From Rhododendron vialii (taxonomy: Eukaryota > Streptophyta > Magnoliopsida > Ericales > Ericaceae), in assembly GCF_030253575.1 (NCBI RefSeq), contig NC_080560.1, positions 38,425,001 to 38,489,000 on the forward strand: DNA of 64,000 nt, written 5' to 3'. The position numbers and the translations under genes are program-made. How positions within the stretch are numbered: position 1 is the stretch's first letter; the number at the start of each line of letters is the position of its first letter. The notes under the pieces were generated by a model. It was not told the origin of the DNA, ran no database searches, and saw only the letters and a program-made list of their open reading frames with translations. Positions 33,001 to 44,374 of the stretch are shown here, in pieces.

Positions 33001-33885
33001 CTTATTTTTGGTCATGTGGTGGGTGAAACATTACTAGAAAATTTTAAGGCACAACTTAATTAAATTATTAAGTTGAAATATTTTCTACTTGTTACTTGAT
33101 TAATTAAATTATATCGCTTGTTACTCTTCTTCTTTTTTACCCTTCTTGTTGGTATATATTGTTACTTTTTTTTAAAATTATACTTCAATGTGTGTTCAAA
33201 TGTTTGTACCAAGGTTTTGAATACCGTTATGTACCCATAAATTAAACTCGCATACCTTACCTCTCTAGTTATGCTCTTGTTCAAGTATCGGCCGATACCA
33301 AAAAATACAGGCTGGTGGAGGTCGGTACCGGGTGAGTATCGGACGGTATAAGCCATATTGTATATTTTTTCTACTTTGTTTTTGTTTTTTAGGAGCTCAT
33401 TCCATAATAAAGTCTTTTGTACCTAAAGAAATTCTAATTTTCTTTATTTCGTAATATATGATATAATCATCACTCCAACTTTCTTTAGTATTTATTTTCA
33501 TAATCAAATATATTTTTGAGCTCTTTAAGTATATTAAGATGTGTCATAATGCACGCAAAATTTGAAACAGTACACGAAATCACGCATGTACTGTTACTAT
33601 GCCGTATCAGTAATTAACAAAAACAGTACCGTTACCATTACCAGCTGTATGGTATTCATGGTTTGTACTTGCCTGCATTCGCGTAAGAAGATCACCACTA
33701 GGCCAAGGCCGACTGGTTGGACCTCTTCTGCTGTTTTTCTTGTAGTACTCTCGAGCTTGTTCCACTTCCGTTTGCTCTTCCGGTGTCCCAGCATCAGGAT
33801 CGAACTCCCAAAATTGTCTACCAACAAAATTGTTGGTGCTAAAGAGGTGCGGCCCATCACCTTCAGCAATCTTGAGCCTCCACAT
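27011..33885 (-). CDS. Oxidosqualene cyclase (triterpene synthase), copy A, complete
   Basis: Eighteen exons on the minus strand: 33885-33673, 32549-32361, 31517-31428, 31204-31007, 30828-30744, 30557-30391, 30282-30094, 29276-29163, 29045-28926, 28822-28700, 28601-28503, 28387-28328, 28190-28144, 28045-27902, 27837-27660, 27528-27448, 27341-27258, 27133-27011. They join in frame to 767 aa, the normal OSC size, from [11 protein letters not shown] to RVWPEPQKV. Key motifs: MWCYCR (261-266), SDCTAE with the protonating Asp 489, and QW-type repeats such as [10 protein letters not shown] and [12 protein letters not shown]. The enzyme cyclises 2,3-oxidosqualene at the ER membrane. MWCYCR is typical of beta-amyrin synthases, while stretches such as [10 protein letters not shown] and [12 protein letters not shown] recall dammarenediol-II synthase-type OSCs. 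The product cannot be named. Donors after exons 1 and 7 are GC. No defect seen. Confidence 0.93.
29325..29504 (+). mobile_element. tRNA-derived SINE in intron 7 of OSC copy A
   Basis: It has a box A-like TAGCCCAATGGTAA (about 29332), a box B GGTTCGACCCC (29375-29385), a tRNA-unrelated body and a purine-rich tail (AAAAAAGAAAAGAAAAG). The same insertion is present in copy C at 61905, so it predates the duplication. Confidence 0.7.
29608..29919. mobile_element. MITE with GCAATGTTTTAAAA ends in intron 7 of OSC copy A
   Basis: GCAATGTTTTAAAAGTCAAC at the left is mirrored by GGTTTTTAAAACATTGC at the right. The interior is rich in GAACCGG/CCGGTT words. The same element is present in copy C (62189-62498). 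No clear target duplication, so the superfamily is uncertain. Confidence 0.55.
30959..31020. repeat. 32-bp tandem duplication across the exon 4 splice donor of OSC copy A
   Basis: GAACTTGATCTTACTGACAA at 30961 is repeated 32 bp later at 30993. This gives two identical GTAAGA donors, at 31006 (used in the model) and 30974. Copies B and C have a single copy. Confidence 0.85.
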
Positions 33886-33972
33886 TCTCTCTTTTTTTGT
33901 TCCTATATGACTCAAAGGTTTAGACTTTTATTTCTTTGTGAGTGTGACTGTATGAGTGCGAGTGAGCTTGAA

Positions 33973-33974
<2 letters not shown>

Positions 33975-34014
<40 letters not shown>
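33975..34014. repeat. (GA)n microsatellite in the leader region of OSC copy A
   Basis: About 20 GA units lie 90-130 bp upstream of the start codon at 33885. Confidence 0.9.
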
Positions 34015-34020
<6 letters not shown>

Positions 34021-34109
34021 GAAGATGTACTGTAGAACTTTACCGGGATGTGGCTGTGAAAGATGAGAGCTGATCAAGATAGCAAGAAAGTTGGAGGGAA
34101 TTCAAATGG

Positions 34110-34117
34110 TATTTATA
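34110..34117 (-). promoter_or_regulatory. Candidate TATA box of OSC copy A
   Basis: TATAAATA on the minus strand lies about 225 bp upstream of the ATG. The (GA)n tract would then lie in the 5' UTR. This region is absent upstream of copy B. Confidence 0.5.
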
Positions 34118-34140
34118 ATGCAAGAACAAGACCATTTTAT

Positions 34141-36034
34141 TTATACCAAACAATGAAAAGAGATAAAAGGTACACTATTCATACGGAACAAGGATTTCAT
34201 TTGGGGTGTCGAAAACTTAAAACCTAACGCAAAAGGTTTGATCAAGTGGTTGTGAAAAAGTAATAAGTATTCATCCTTTAGGTCACAGGTTCTATTCTCA
34301 CGGTGGCCAAACATTCCAAATGGTAGGGCCATTGGGGTTATTCCAAGCCATTGGGGTGTCAAACTTTTTTTTTGATAACCGGATGTCCGGGTCAGTTTGT
34401 GCACACCTCTAATTTTGATGCCCTAAAGGTAATGACCGGGCATAACCCCCAGTGGCCCAAGGTTTGAAATGTTAAGTTTTCGTGGGAATGGAACATGCGA
34501 TCTCATGAAGGAGCACTTATTGCTTTCTCATAACCACTTGGACTCTTTAGAATTGTGGGGTGTGAAACTTATGTTTGGGTTCCAAACCTTAAGTTAAATG
34601 ATGGTTATTGTTTTAAGGGTGATGTAAAACTGATTCAAGAAAAGGTTAATATATACTTCATTCGTCCCATTTTCATTGTCTATTATTCTGTTTGTCTCTC
34701 TTATATCTTCTGCCTATATCTTTTAGCGTGGATCTTGAAAAATATGCAATATAGATCTTGTTTGATAGATTTCGATTAGTTCTATAATACAAAATTTTCA
34801 AAATAATCTCTTCTATCAATTGACAAAAAAAGGTAAAATCATATGGGCATGTTAATTTTGAATTGAGTATATAATTTTTTTCATAACGTTTGTTAATGCA
34901 ATTACTAATATTGCGAGTTTGCTACGGTTCAGGTAGGAACTGAACTCCGTACTGTTTGGTTATGGAGCACTAAAAGTCATACCCGTCAGATATTGGTTTG
35001 GATTTGGTCATAGATAAGTACTTTGGGTTATGGTATGGTAATCGCAAAATCCGGACTAACCTATTTATTTCTTTTACGACTTTCTATCAGTGGACCGGGT
35101 ATGGTTAACTTGTTAGGAAATTCAGCCGCATTCTTAATTAAACAATTAATTAATTATCCAATGAGGGGCCTTTAATTGTGAAAATGGCTATGGAATGCAG
35201 GTTTGGCCTTACTGATTAATATGATGGCTATGGTAAAACTTAGCCCTCCTTTGCTATTTATCAGGCATGTATTTAGTCGACTTTTTTCAATTAATTTTCA
35301 TTAACTGCGAATGTACTGTCGTTTCCTTTCCCCTTCTTTCTATTCTTTTTTTAGGGTATTCCGGACTAATCCCTACAGCCGCTCCCACAGCTATTTCACA
35401 CGCTCACGGGTGGGATGAGGTGGCCCCTAAAGTTGTTGGAAAGAAAAATCGGACTTGAGTTGACCTTGGAATGTACCAAACATCGGCAAGAAACCCGAGA
35501 CAAAGTGTGCAAGCCCCACCCTAATATTCGGTGAAAAAATAATACTAAAGACAACACATGAGAGGTATCTCAGAGGTACTGATTAATATCTCTCCTCCTT
35601 ATACATGGATTGGCAGAGAGAAATAAAAGTCAAAGGTGTATGGCTCACCAATTTCCCAATTTCTGCTTGTGACCAATATATATATATATATATTTTACAC
35701 TAAATATGTTTTTAAATTACATTGATATATAGGTATGCAAAATGCAGTTCGACATAGCTTTTGATTATACGGTTAATATTCTAATAAACGAATTTTTAGA
35801 AATACTAGTAAACGAGTATAAGGGTCTAATACCAATAGTAGTGTGGGGAGAGGGACCTTCTAATGCTTGTGCCTGGACCAGCACGCACAGCACGCACATT
35901 AATTTGATTTCTGTAAATGGCAAAAGCAGAATCAAATTAACTTTTAAACACAACTTCGGACACAGTTGCGTTCACAACCTTTCGATGCACGTGCATCAGA
36001 TGGTTCCGACCACTGTTGTCGTATCTTGAGTTAT
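34141..36034. other. Upstream region of OSC copy A, no gene recognised
   Basis: AT-rich. About 34150-34400 resembles a retroelement or SINE-like relic. About 35150-35510 is duplicated at 49690-50080 next to copy B. A (TA)n run sits near 35680. No coding potential is supported. Confidence 0.45.
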
Positions 36035-36044
36035 GTGCTTAGAG

Positions 36045-36235
36045 GGATCCAGGATGTTACAAAGCAGCTCCCTGTAGAGCGCTGCAGGGCGCATTCGTAC
36101 CGTTTTAAAGTGTTTTCAGCAGTCCAGATTAAAAGAGTTTGTTTTCAATCCGGACTATTGATTACTGAGATGGATGGTCCGGATGTGTCCTGCAAGGCGC
36201 TCTACAGAGAGCTGCTTTGCAGCATCCTCAAGTCC
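36045..36235. mobile_element. Mutator-like MITE with 10-bp target duplication
   Basis: The left arm GGATCCAGGATGTTACAAAG and the inverted right arm GGACTTGAGGATGCTGCAAA continue inward with CAGCTCYCTGTAGAGCGC, about 45 bp in total. GTGCTTAGAG flanks it perfectly on both sides (36035-36044 and 36236-36245). Size 191 bp. A 9-10 bp target duplication points to the Mutator superfamily. Confidence 0.8.
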
Positions 36236-36245
36236 GTGCTTAGAG

Positions 36246-37015
36246 TTTTTGTTTGTTTAGAAGACCTTTGAAAACTTGAAGTACAACAACAACCTTTAAA
36301 AATTCGAAACAAAATGTACCCAAAAAATCAAAATTAAAAAAAGGATTAAATAACATTCCCTAGTTCAAATGTACCCAAAAAAAATTGAAAGAAAAAAAAA
36401 GGGATTAAATAACATTCCCTAGTTCGACTTAATTTTTTGGCTAAATTTTATTTTTTTCTTAAAAAGACCCTTATCTTATTACTTTCCTAAATTTGCTCAC
36501 CGAGAGAAATCGAAAATATAAAATGTTTCATCCAGTTTTTTTAAAAAACCAAACACCTAACTATTAATACGAAAGAATTAGAAATAAAGTAAGTTTGTTT
36601 TTTTTTTTTGGAAAACGGTTCTGTCTTGTTATTCAACCTAGCGAGGACATTGGGTAGATTTGGTTGGGCCTAAACTGCGGCCCAACTTAATCGAGCCCTA
36701 AGGCTCAACTACAGGCCCTGTTATAACCCTGGATGGCCCAAATGTAGCCCCTCCTCTATCTCAATCAGATCCTCCTTTGCACTGCGGCTTCTTGGGCTTT
36801 TTGGGCTCAATCAGATCCTCTCCTTGTCTTGTTATTGTAACGTTGGACGGCCCAAAAAACTGAGGATTTTTTGGCGAGGAACTTTTTGGCCGGTTCTGTT
36901 TGGATGAATAATAGCCTACTAGGTCCTGCCTAAAGAGCCTATAGCCCAGTAAGTTTTCTTCATTATTTTGTTGACAAAAATACCCTTCTTAAAAAAAAAG
37001 CGATTGGAGAGAGAC
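36246..37015. other. Intergenic, no gene recognised
   Basis: AT-rich sequence; nothing could be supported. Confidence 0.4.
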
Positions 37016-37740
37016 GATCCAGCCGCCACCACCACCACCGCTGCCATGCCGCCGCCACCACCGCTGCACTCCATCGTCGCCATCGCCACCACCACCACTA
37101 CCACATCGACACCGCCGTCACCACCACGACACCACCGCCGCCACCATGCCACCAACACCACCCCCGCCGCCACCACCGCCACTACCACCATCACCGCCAC
37201 CACCACAATTAACAGTGTTAATTTTAGTATAAATTAACGGTCGACCCATACAACCTCCTACACTACCACCACCATAACGCCGCCACTGCCGCCACTACCA
37301 CCACCACAACCACTCCACGATCACCAACACAATCACCCCACGCCTCCGCCACCACCACCGCCACCGCCACCACAATGACTAAAACCACGTCGCCGCCGCC
37401 GTCATAATTAACAGTGTTAATTTTCATATAAATTAACACCACAATTAACAATTAACAGTGTTAATTAACAGTTGGATCATATAACCACCGCCACCAGCAC
37501 CGCCACGACCGCCGCCACCACCACAATTAACAGTGTTAATTTTTTTTTAAAATTAACAGTCGACCCATAAAACCTCCTACACCACCACCACCACAACGCC
37601 ACCACCACCGCCACCACCACCACCATCGCCATGATTAACAGTGGTAAATTTTGTCTAAAATTATAATTAACAGTGTTAAATTCTATTTAAATTAACATTT
37701 TTAATTTTCATTTAAATTCACACCACAATTAACAGTATTA
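37016..37740. repeat. Complex CCACCACCGCC repeat alternating with a palindromic AATTAACAGTGTTAATT word
   Basis: Blocks of CCA/CCG trinucleotides alternate at least five times with AATTAACAGTGTTAATT (about 37206, 37406, 37450, 37525 and a diverged one at 37665). Two blocks continue with TATAAATTAAC or AAAATTAAC and GTCGACCCATA. Long frames on either strand are Thr/Pro or Val/Ala runs and are artefacts of the repeat. Confidence 0.8.
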
Positions 37741-39620
37741 ATCTAAAAACACATGCTCAATACACAAAAAAACACAATTACCCATATTAATACTCCTAGA
37801 TCTGAACCAAAAAAAGAAGAATAACAACTCATGGGTGTTTGGTAGACAAAGGTGGTTGGGTTAGAGAGAGAGCCATGTGAGTATTAATAATTTATGCTAT
37901 GTTCTCTTTACTACTCAAAATAAAAAATTTAAAAAAATTTCCCCTAAATTTCTCTTATTTTTAACATTTCTCTCTCTATCTTTCTCTACTTAAATTACCC
38001 CTACTATTTTTCAAATAAAATTTTAAAATCCAATCCAAACATTATACTTTTGGACATGGAAAGTTTACGCACAAAGGAAAAAGAAAAACATGGACAGATG
38101 GACTTTGTTTGTTGCAATTGACCAAGTGTAACACGTCACCCAAGTGGGATTTATATACGAGTAATATTTTAAATCTTGCACTTCATTTAGCATCAGAATA
38201 TGGAATTCCTTCCAACAGCTGGAGAAAACCTTCGACGCCGGCGACGACAAAACCATAGTGGAGTGCTCAAACCCCAATCACGCTCCCCATCATCGCCAAA
38301 ACCGCTGCCCTGCCGCCATCGCTCCACAACAACCCCTCTCCCCATTCGCCTCTCTCTCTCCTTCGTCGTCTCCGTCTTGCTCCCAATCCCCCTCCCCGAC
38401 GCCCTTCCTCCTCCGCCCCCAGCCGCCCAGCCGATACGGTCTCCGGCCCCGACAGGACAAGAAGAAGGCCTCCGCGAGTCTTGCCGCGGGCAGGATACGG
38501 ACACTGTCGGATCTAAATAATTGGGCGGGTAGGGATGGGTCCGGTAGTGAACCACCACGTCGCCGCCGTGAACGGACTGCAGCCGACGTCATCCATGGCT
38601 AGAGAGAGAGAGAGAGAGATGGGAGATTTGAAACCAGATGGGCGACGAAATGAACCAGCAGCCATACAAAACCTATTTAAGGGAGGGTAAATAAGTAAAA
38701 TTATACTCAAGGCACTTGGAGGGAATTGCACTTTTGACACAAAGGGCCTAGGCCAAAATTAGGACTGGCCAGGCATTTATTCTTTTTTGGCTTCATCTTA
38801 GATATTTTAAAAAATATTTGGGTAAAAGTCATAATTTTTCATTTTTTGATTTCTCTTGACGAGATGAAACAATAATCCACAAACGTTTCATGCATAACCC
38901 TAAGCAAAACAATAATCCACAAACAATAATCCACAAATGTAAAAAAGTTTTGAATAAAAGCAAAACTCAAAAAGCCCGATAAGTTAAAAAGATGAACAAA
39001 ACACTCTAAGCAAAATTAAGAAAACAAAAAGTTAGAGAGAATGGTAACTTAATACACCGCAGTTCTTTTCTCCGCCCCATAAGTTAGACCATTATTCCAT
39101 TTTTTTATCATCCCACAATTCATAACCCTTTACGGAATTCAATGTCCAATACTCTATTGACTACTTAGCACCCAAGCAAAACTCACGACCAAGTAATAAA
39201 GGAGTAACGAAAAGGGCAATTTTGGAAAGTAAATAATTTGTACACGTAATCATTCGCCAGGAATTCTGTGATTTCCCTCAACATGGCAAACGGAAATAAA
39301 CTTGAAAATAAATAATTTGTACACGTACACGCTTTAAAAATCTGAAGACAAAAATTTAAAAATTATTTTTGTAAATCCATTATTTTTAAGCTTGAAAATA
39401 TGTCATTATTTTTTAAGTATTTATTTGAGAAAACAAAATGGTACGGGGGCCCTGTTCCGCATTCTAAAATAAGTACTTAAAAAAAAATGACATATTTTGT
39501 TATATTTGATAGTTTACTTAAAATGGGGCTTATGGGGAATATATTTGACAAGGGATGGGCTTGGATGGGCAGGGGAAGGCAAAACTGAAAATTACGGGCC
39601 GGTTCACTTATGTGGACCAA
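37741..39620. other. Intergenic with a GC-rich island, no gene assigned
   Basis: About 38190-38600 is GC-rich with overlapping open frames on both strands (up to 121 codons) containing Arg/Ser/Pro-rich stretches. One + frame reads QQLEKTFDAGDDKTIVEC. No domain was recognised. It may be a decayed or unknown exon. About 39050-39260 is duplicated next to OSC copy B (49460-49680). Confidence 0.35.
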
Positions 39621-41089
39621 CTAGTGGATGCCCGTGCCTGAAGGCACGGCGCAACGCATTCTAAACAAAGTCTAAAGGCACGGCGCAACACATTCTAAAC
39701 AAAGACTAAAGGCATGGCGCGATACTTTTTTTGAAACAACTAAAGTAAATTGATCATTGCCCGCCACACACACACACACACCCCCCCCCCCCCCCCCCCC
39801 CCCCCCCTTATGGAAACATGTTTCTTTTTGGATTTTTTTTATTTATCAAATACCATTGGATATTAATTTTCTTTTCCCTTCCCAGCAATGGTTATCTTTT
39901 TCTTTCCCTTATCTGCTAGACTACTACCGTTCCCTTTTGTCTTTCCTTAGCCATTGCTTCAGCCTTCCAGACAAAAAAGAGTAAAATCTATATCAAAACT
40001 TTTAATGTATAAACCAAGAGGCCATGACATGAAGAACTCGAATTTTTTTGTCAGGATTCAGACATTAAGAACCCATATACCTCCAAGCTATATAAATTGG
40101 CTATATACAGGCCATGACATGAAGAACCCATATACTACCAAGCTTGATAATCGTTTTATTGAACTTCAAGAATTAACACATCGATCAATACACCAATCAA
40201 AGGCTAAAATTTCTATACACTAACTCATACTTCAATAAACCAATCAAAAGCTGAAACTTCAATACATTAAACTTTTTCATGGATTAAACAACAATTGAAA
40301 ACACCAAGCCTGGTAATGGTATTTCTTTCGTTCTATTTTTTCTTTGTTTTGAAGATTAAACAACAATTTAGGAAAACCCTAGTCTAGTGTGAAATTAAGG
40401 ATGGGGGAATTCTTACCAGAGAGAGAAAACCAAATTAATTTTTTCGAGGATATGGAGAAGATGTGTACAGAGATTGAGGCGATCAATCGGCGACAAATTG
40501 AGGGGGGCTCCAATCCGAAACGTTGGATGAGTTGGTGGGCGTTGAATGTTTTGTAGTGGGCCGAAGAGTGGGTTATGGGAGGGAGAGATCGATATAAAGA
40601 CCGCAACAATGGAGGGAGAGAGGTGAGAAGAGAGAGGAAGACAGAAACGGCTGTAACTTATTGAAAACAGGTTGAAACGGGTAGACAGACGTGAGACTTG
40701 TTAGCAGGTTGGAATCAATGATTCAATTCAATGATTGTAATCTATTAGAATTTCGATCCGACGGCTAGAGACGTGCTTTTGTTTGTATGGGTAAACAAAA
40801 ATCGCTCTATTTTATAATATAGAAGGTTGGCGGAAAAAAAAAAGGAAGAAAAGGAAATATAGGAAGAGAAACATTATTGTAGGTTTATAGTGTGAATGAA
40901 AAATTAAAAGGCAATCACAGTTTGGAAACCAAATTATCGTGCATATTATCAAAGGAGAAAGATTCTCTTGTATACTATCAAAGGAAAAATAATTGGATGA
41001 CTAAGATCTTAATTAGAGGCGATCGGATGGCTGTAGAGGTGCTCATGTTTGTATGGATAGATAAAAATCGTTCTGTTTTATAATATAGA
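39621..41089 (-). mobile_element. Non-autonomous Helitron with an identifiable empty site
   Basis: On the minus strand it starts TCTATATTATAAAAC after host A (41090) and ends with a perfect 8-bp hairpin CCGTGCCT/AGGCACGG (39632-39649), eleven bases, and CTAG before host T (39620). The unfilled target is at 58162-58195, where TGTGGACCAA is directly followed by TACATGCCCAAATCTAG. No Rep/helicase gene is present. A second internal TCTATATTATAAAA at 40823 shows a partial duplication of the 5' end. Near the 3' end a ~33-bp unit (GGCACGGCGCAACRCATTCT) is repeated three times. Poly-C/(CA)n at 39766-39808. Confidence 0.9.
39766..39808. repeat. (CA)n followed by a ~27-base poly-C tract
   Basis: A low-complexity tract inside the Helitron. 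The associated open frame is artificial. Confidence 0.9.
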
Positions 41090-41480
41090 TACACGCCCAA
41101 ATCTAGAACAATTTAAAAAAGCACCGTTAAGGATTTCCATCAGGTTTATGCCATTAATCATCCTCAATTTTAACGAGACCTACTCCTTCTACGAGCTACT
41201 CGTCGGCTTCGACTCCCAGCGCTCCGACGAGACCTACTCCTTCTACGCCCCCGCCGATCCACCACCCCTGTTCAACGGCGCCAAGATTACCCCCGAGTAC
41301 GAGGAGATCGCCATGGAACACTCCGTTAACAACTGCGACGCGTTCGTGTTCGCGTCGGATCCGAGTCCTGACCCGTTCGCTTCCTTGATTCCTATCTCTA
41401 ACGTCAACAGCAAGGCGTAAGACCTCGGGGCGGACGGCAACGGGATCTTCGCCGACCATGGCCCGTACTGCGAATTTTCT
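41090..41480 (+). pseudogene. Unrecognised gene-like fragment, copy 1
   Basis: The + frame (from 41148) reads NFNETYSFYE, later FNGAKITPEYEEIAMEHSVN and CDAFVFASDPSPDP. It is clearly related to 58143-58620 inside the large TIR element. Codon-like conservation between the two (YEEIA.EHSVN.C.AFVFAS) suggests descent from a protein-coding exon. I do not recognise the family. The two copies differ by frame-changing indels. Confidence 0.45.
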
Positions 41481-42990
41481 TCTTCTTCTAGATCTGGTTT
41501 TTGAGTAAGTACGGTATTGATGACCATATTGGTTTAATACTCTCACTGTATCTATCTATCTATCTATCTAGTGGTAGTAGATTAGCACAAGCACAATAAT
41601 CACCTCCAATTCACCGTCATCCATCGTCTGTCGAGGTTTCTTTCTTTTGGAAAGAGAGAGAGAGAGAGTCCAATCCAGTCCAGTAGTAGTTGGCTATGAG
41701 TACGAAAAATGTGCCGTAGATGAAGCAAACTCCCCAATAGCCATACCTGCAAAAACAAGGATTAACCACCCTCCGAAAATTAACTTTAGAAAAAAAGTGA
41801 ATCAACCCACCAAGAACCATCAGGCTGTTGTCTCTGCTCCAGAAAATATGTTGCTCTTGCCACTGCAATTTCTATTTCTTTTGCCCGATATGACAGATGT
41901 AAACTCTTGAATGTTACGAGACTTTGGACGATGCATCCAGTGCATTCGACGTGCCTAAGACATTGGATACACAAATTCAATAATGACTGACCATTGTATG
42001 AAAGAGTCTTCTAAATATAACGCTGTGATCAATATAAGGCGAGCTCTTACTCTATCTCGATCACAATGTCAGCGAAACATTCTGAAGGGTTCAGCGCCTA
42101 ATAACAAGGGCAAGAAATTCGATTTCAGAATTTACAAGCTGCATAGATATTGAAGATATCGCATCGTTGATTGGAATTTCAGGTACGAGAAGTTGTAAAA
42201 GTAGACATGGCATTACGTTTGAAAATAGTTACCTGCAGATACGGTTGAGGAATCGGTGGCTCCCAGATAGCAAAACCTCCGCTTATAGGGCTCTGAACAA
42301 AGGAAAAAAAAAATGAAAATTTTGAAGATCTCAATGGGTACAGTGGTAACAATTTCTGGTGGCATTTGCGAAAACAACAGTAGGCACTGTATGGAAGGAA
42401 TACATATTCGGTTATGAGAACTAATTCTCTTTGTTTGTTTAGATCATCTTACGAGTAGTTGTGTTGTCGCAAGACTTACTCACTCTCAATGCCTCTGCTG
42501 TGCAGTCGGAAACTGCCCAACCGTTATCTTGATCGGATAAGCCCCATGCTCCTTTGCTCACGTGTCGATACATACTCTTGAAATCTCCGTTTGGATTTTC
42601 TTTTATCTTCAATCAATTGTAACAAAGGAGTGTCAAATTGAATTGAACCTGTGATTCTTTAATATAAAAATGTGATTCTTTAAGAAAGAATTGAACCTGT
42701 GATTCTTTCATATAAAAATGTGGTTTCTTTAAGGAAAGAAGACATTCGTCAATCAAACGACTGGAAAGAATTGCCTAAGTTGCGAAAGCACAATCCCAAA
42801 GTGGACTACCCAGACTCTACAATACAAGTAGCAAGTACAAAGTAAATTTGTATAGCAATAAATTAACGATCTCGAATGAGTCCTGAATCAATCGAAATTT
42901 TAGAGTATCGATTGTTATTAGCAGAATTTTTTCCTGCATTTTCATCCCGTCTTCTGCAAGCCATGACCAGTTAGGAACTCTGGCAAGATG

Positions 42991-44374
42991 CACTACAAGA
43001 AAAATTAGATTGGTTGACGAACGAAAATCGTCATAAATTGCATGTTTTTCGTCACAAATAATAAAGGTGACGAAAAAAAATTTGTCAACTAAAGGTTGTC
43101 GAGAGGATTCCTATCTGGTGACGAAATCTATTTTTTGTCACCTATAGTGTCTTTTAATAATGAAATATTTTGTCACCAAAAAGTGAATAATTGGTGACGA
43201 AATTTTTTTTCTCACTTATTGTGCTTTTTGGCGACGAAAAAATTCGTCATCAATGGGCCACATCGGTAACGAAAATTTTCATCACTAATATAAGAAATCG
43301 GTGATGAATTTTTTCGTTGCAAAAAAACGTTTTCATATGGAAAAAAATCCTTTTTTCTTGCTCTTGCTGGGTTTCGAACCCTAGTCCCTTGAGTTTTTTG
43401 CCCAAACTCCGACCAACCGCACCACACACACTTTCCAGTAAATATTTGAAATATCTACTCCCTCCGTCCCTTATTTAGAGTCCAGTATTCTATTTTGGGC
43501 TGTCCCTTAATAAGTGTCCATTTTGTAAAGTTAGTTGGTAAAAGTTGATGCATTGTTTATTTTGTCCCTAAAAGTAGATTCCATTTTGAAAAGTTAGTGA
43601 GTAAAAGTGTAATGATGATGGGTAAGTAGGGAAAGTGGAGAAAAAAGTTGATGTGAAAGATATAATGATGATGTCTTTTTAATAAGTTGAAGTTACGATA
43701 CTGGATATTTAAAAAGGGACGGAGAGAGCAATACATAACATATACTTTTAACATAAAAATATATTTCGAATGTAATTTTGAACCTTTAAACATTAAAATT
43801 AGCAATTTTGATAAACATGAAAGTTGTAGACAATTGAGTTATTGTTTAAACCCAATTTGAATTATCTCAATCAGAGTTTTTAATAAAGAGTTATGTCCGA
43901 AATACATTTAGTGACAAAGCGTAATTCATAAATTTCATCACGAAAGTTACTCATTTGACGACGAAATATATTTTTTGTTGTTGAAAGCATTAAAATGGTG
44001 ATGAAATTATTTTTCGTCACAAAAGTTGAGCATTTGGTGACGAAAAGGTATTTCGTTACTAAATTAGTCTCATTTGGAGACGAAATATATTTTTTGTCAC
44101 CAAATGCTTAACTTTGGCGACGAAAAATAATTTCGTCAGTTTTTTTAAGCTTTCAGCGACGAAAAATGTATTTCGTCGCCAAAATAGGTACCTTTGGTGA
44201 CGAAAATATTTTTTTCGTCACTAAACAGCTATTATTGGTGACAAAATTATTTTGTCACGGAAGTTGTCAAAACAGTGACGAATTTATTTTTCCGTCGCCA
44301 AATATACTCATTTAGTGACGAAATTAAATTTCGTTGCCACTTTTTTGTCACCAATTTTCAATTTTCTTGTAGTG
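42991..44374. mobile_element. Non-autonomous CACTA (EnSpm) element inside exon 8 of OSC copy B
   Basis: It starts CACTACAAGAAAA and ends TTTTCTTGTAGTG, perfect CACTA-type termini, flanked by the 3-bp duplication ATG (42988-42990 and 44375-44377). Both sides carry many short GGTGACGAAA/TTTCGTCACC words in alternating orientation, the expected subterminal binding-site array. No transposase. A Stowaway-like MITE (43458-43728) is nested inside. Confidence 0.95.
43458..43728. mobile_element. Stowaway-like MITE nested in the CACTA element
   Basis: The left end CTCCCTCCGTCCC follows TA; the right end GGGACGGAGAGAG is followed by CA (a mutated TA). The body shares GGGCTGTCCCTTAATAAGTG with the element at 56790-57070. 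Size 271 bp. Confidence 0.75.

Noticed and set aside
30094..33885. GC donors as sequencing errors in OSC copy A
   Set aside because: The same bases occur independently in copy B (both sites) and copy C (exon 7).
36919..37451. Val/Ala-rich (-) and Thr/Pro-rich (+) open frames
   Set aside because: By-products of the CCA/CCG repeat.
38193..38602. GC-rich overlapping frames up to 121 codons on both strands
   Set aside because: No recognised family; Arg/Pro/Ser bias in all frames points to composition, not selection. Kept only as an unassigned island.
40379..40609. 76-codon minus frame inside the Helitron
   Set aside because: No Rep or helicase motif and no known domain; the element is non-autonomous.
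42991..44374. CRISPR-like impression of short GACGAAA repeats
   Set aside because: Repeat spacing and orientation vary, ends are CACTA, and the context is a plant genome; these are subterminal transposon motifs.
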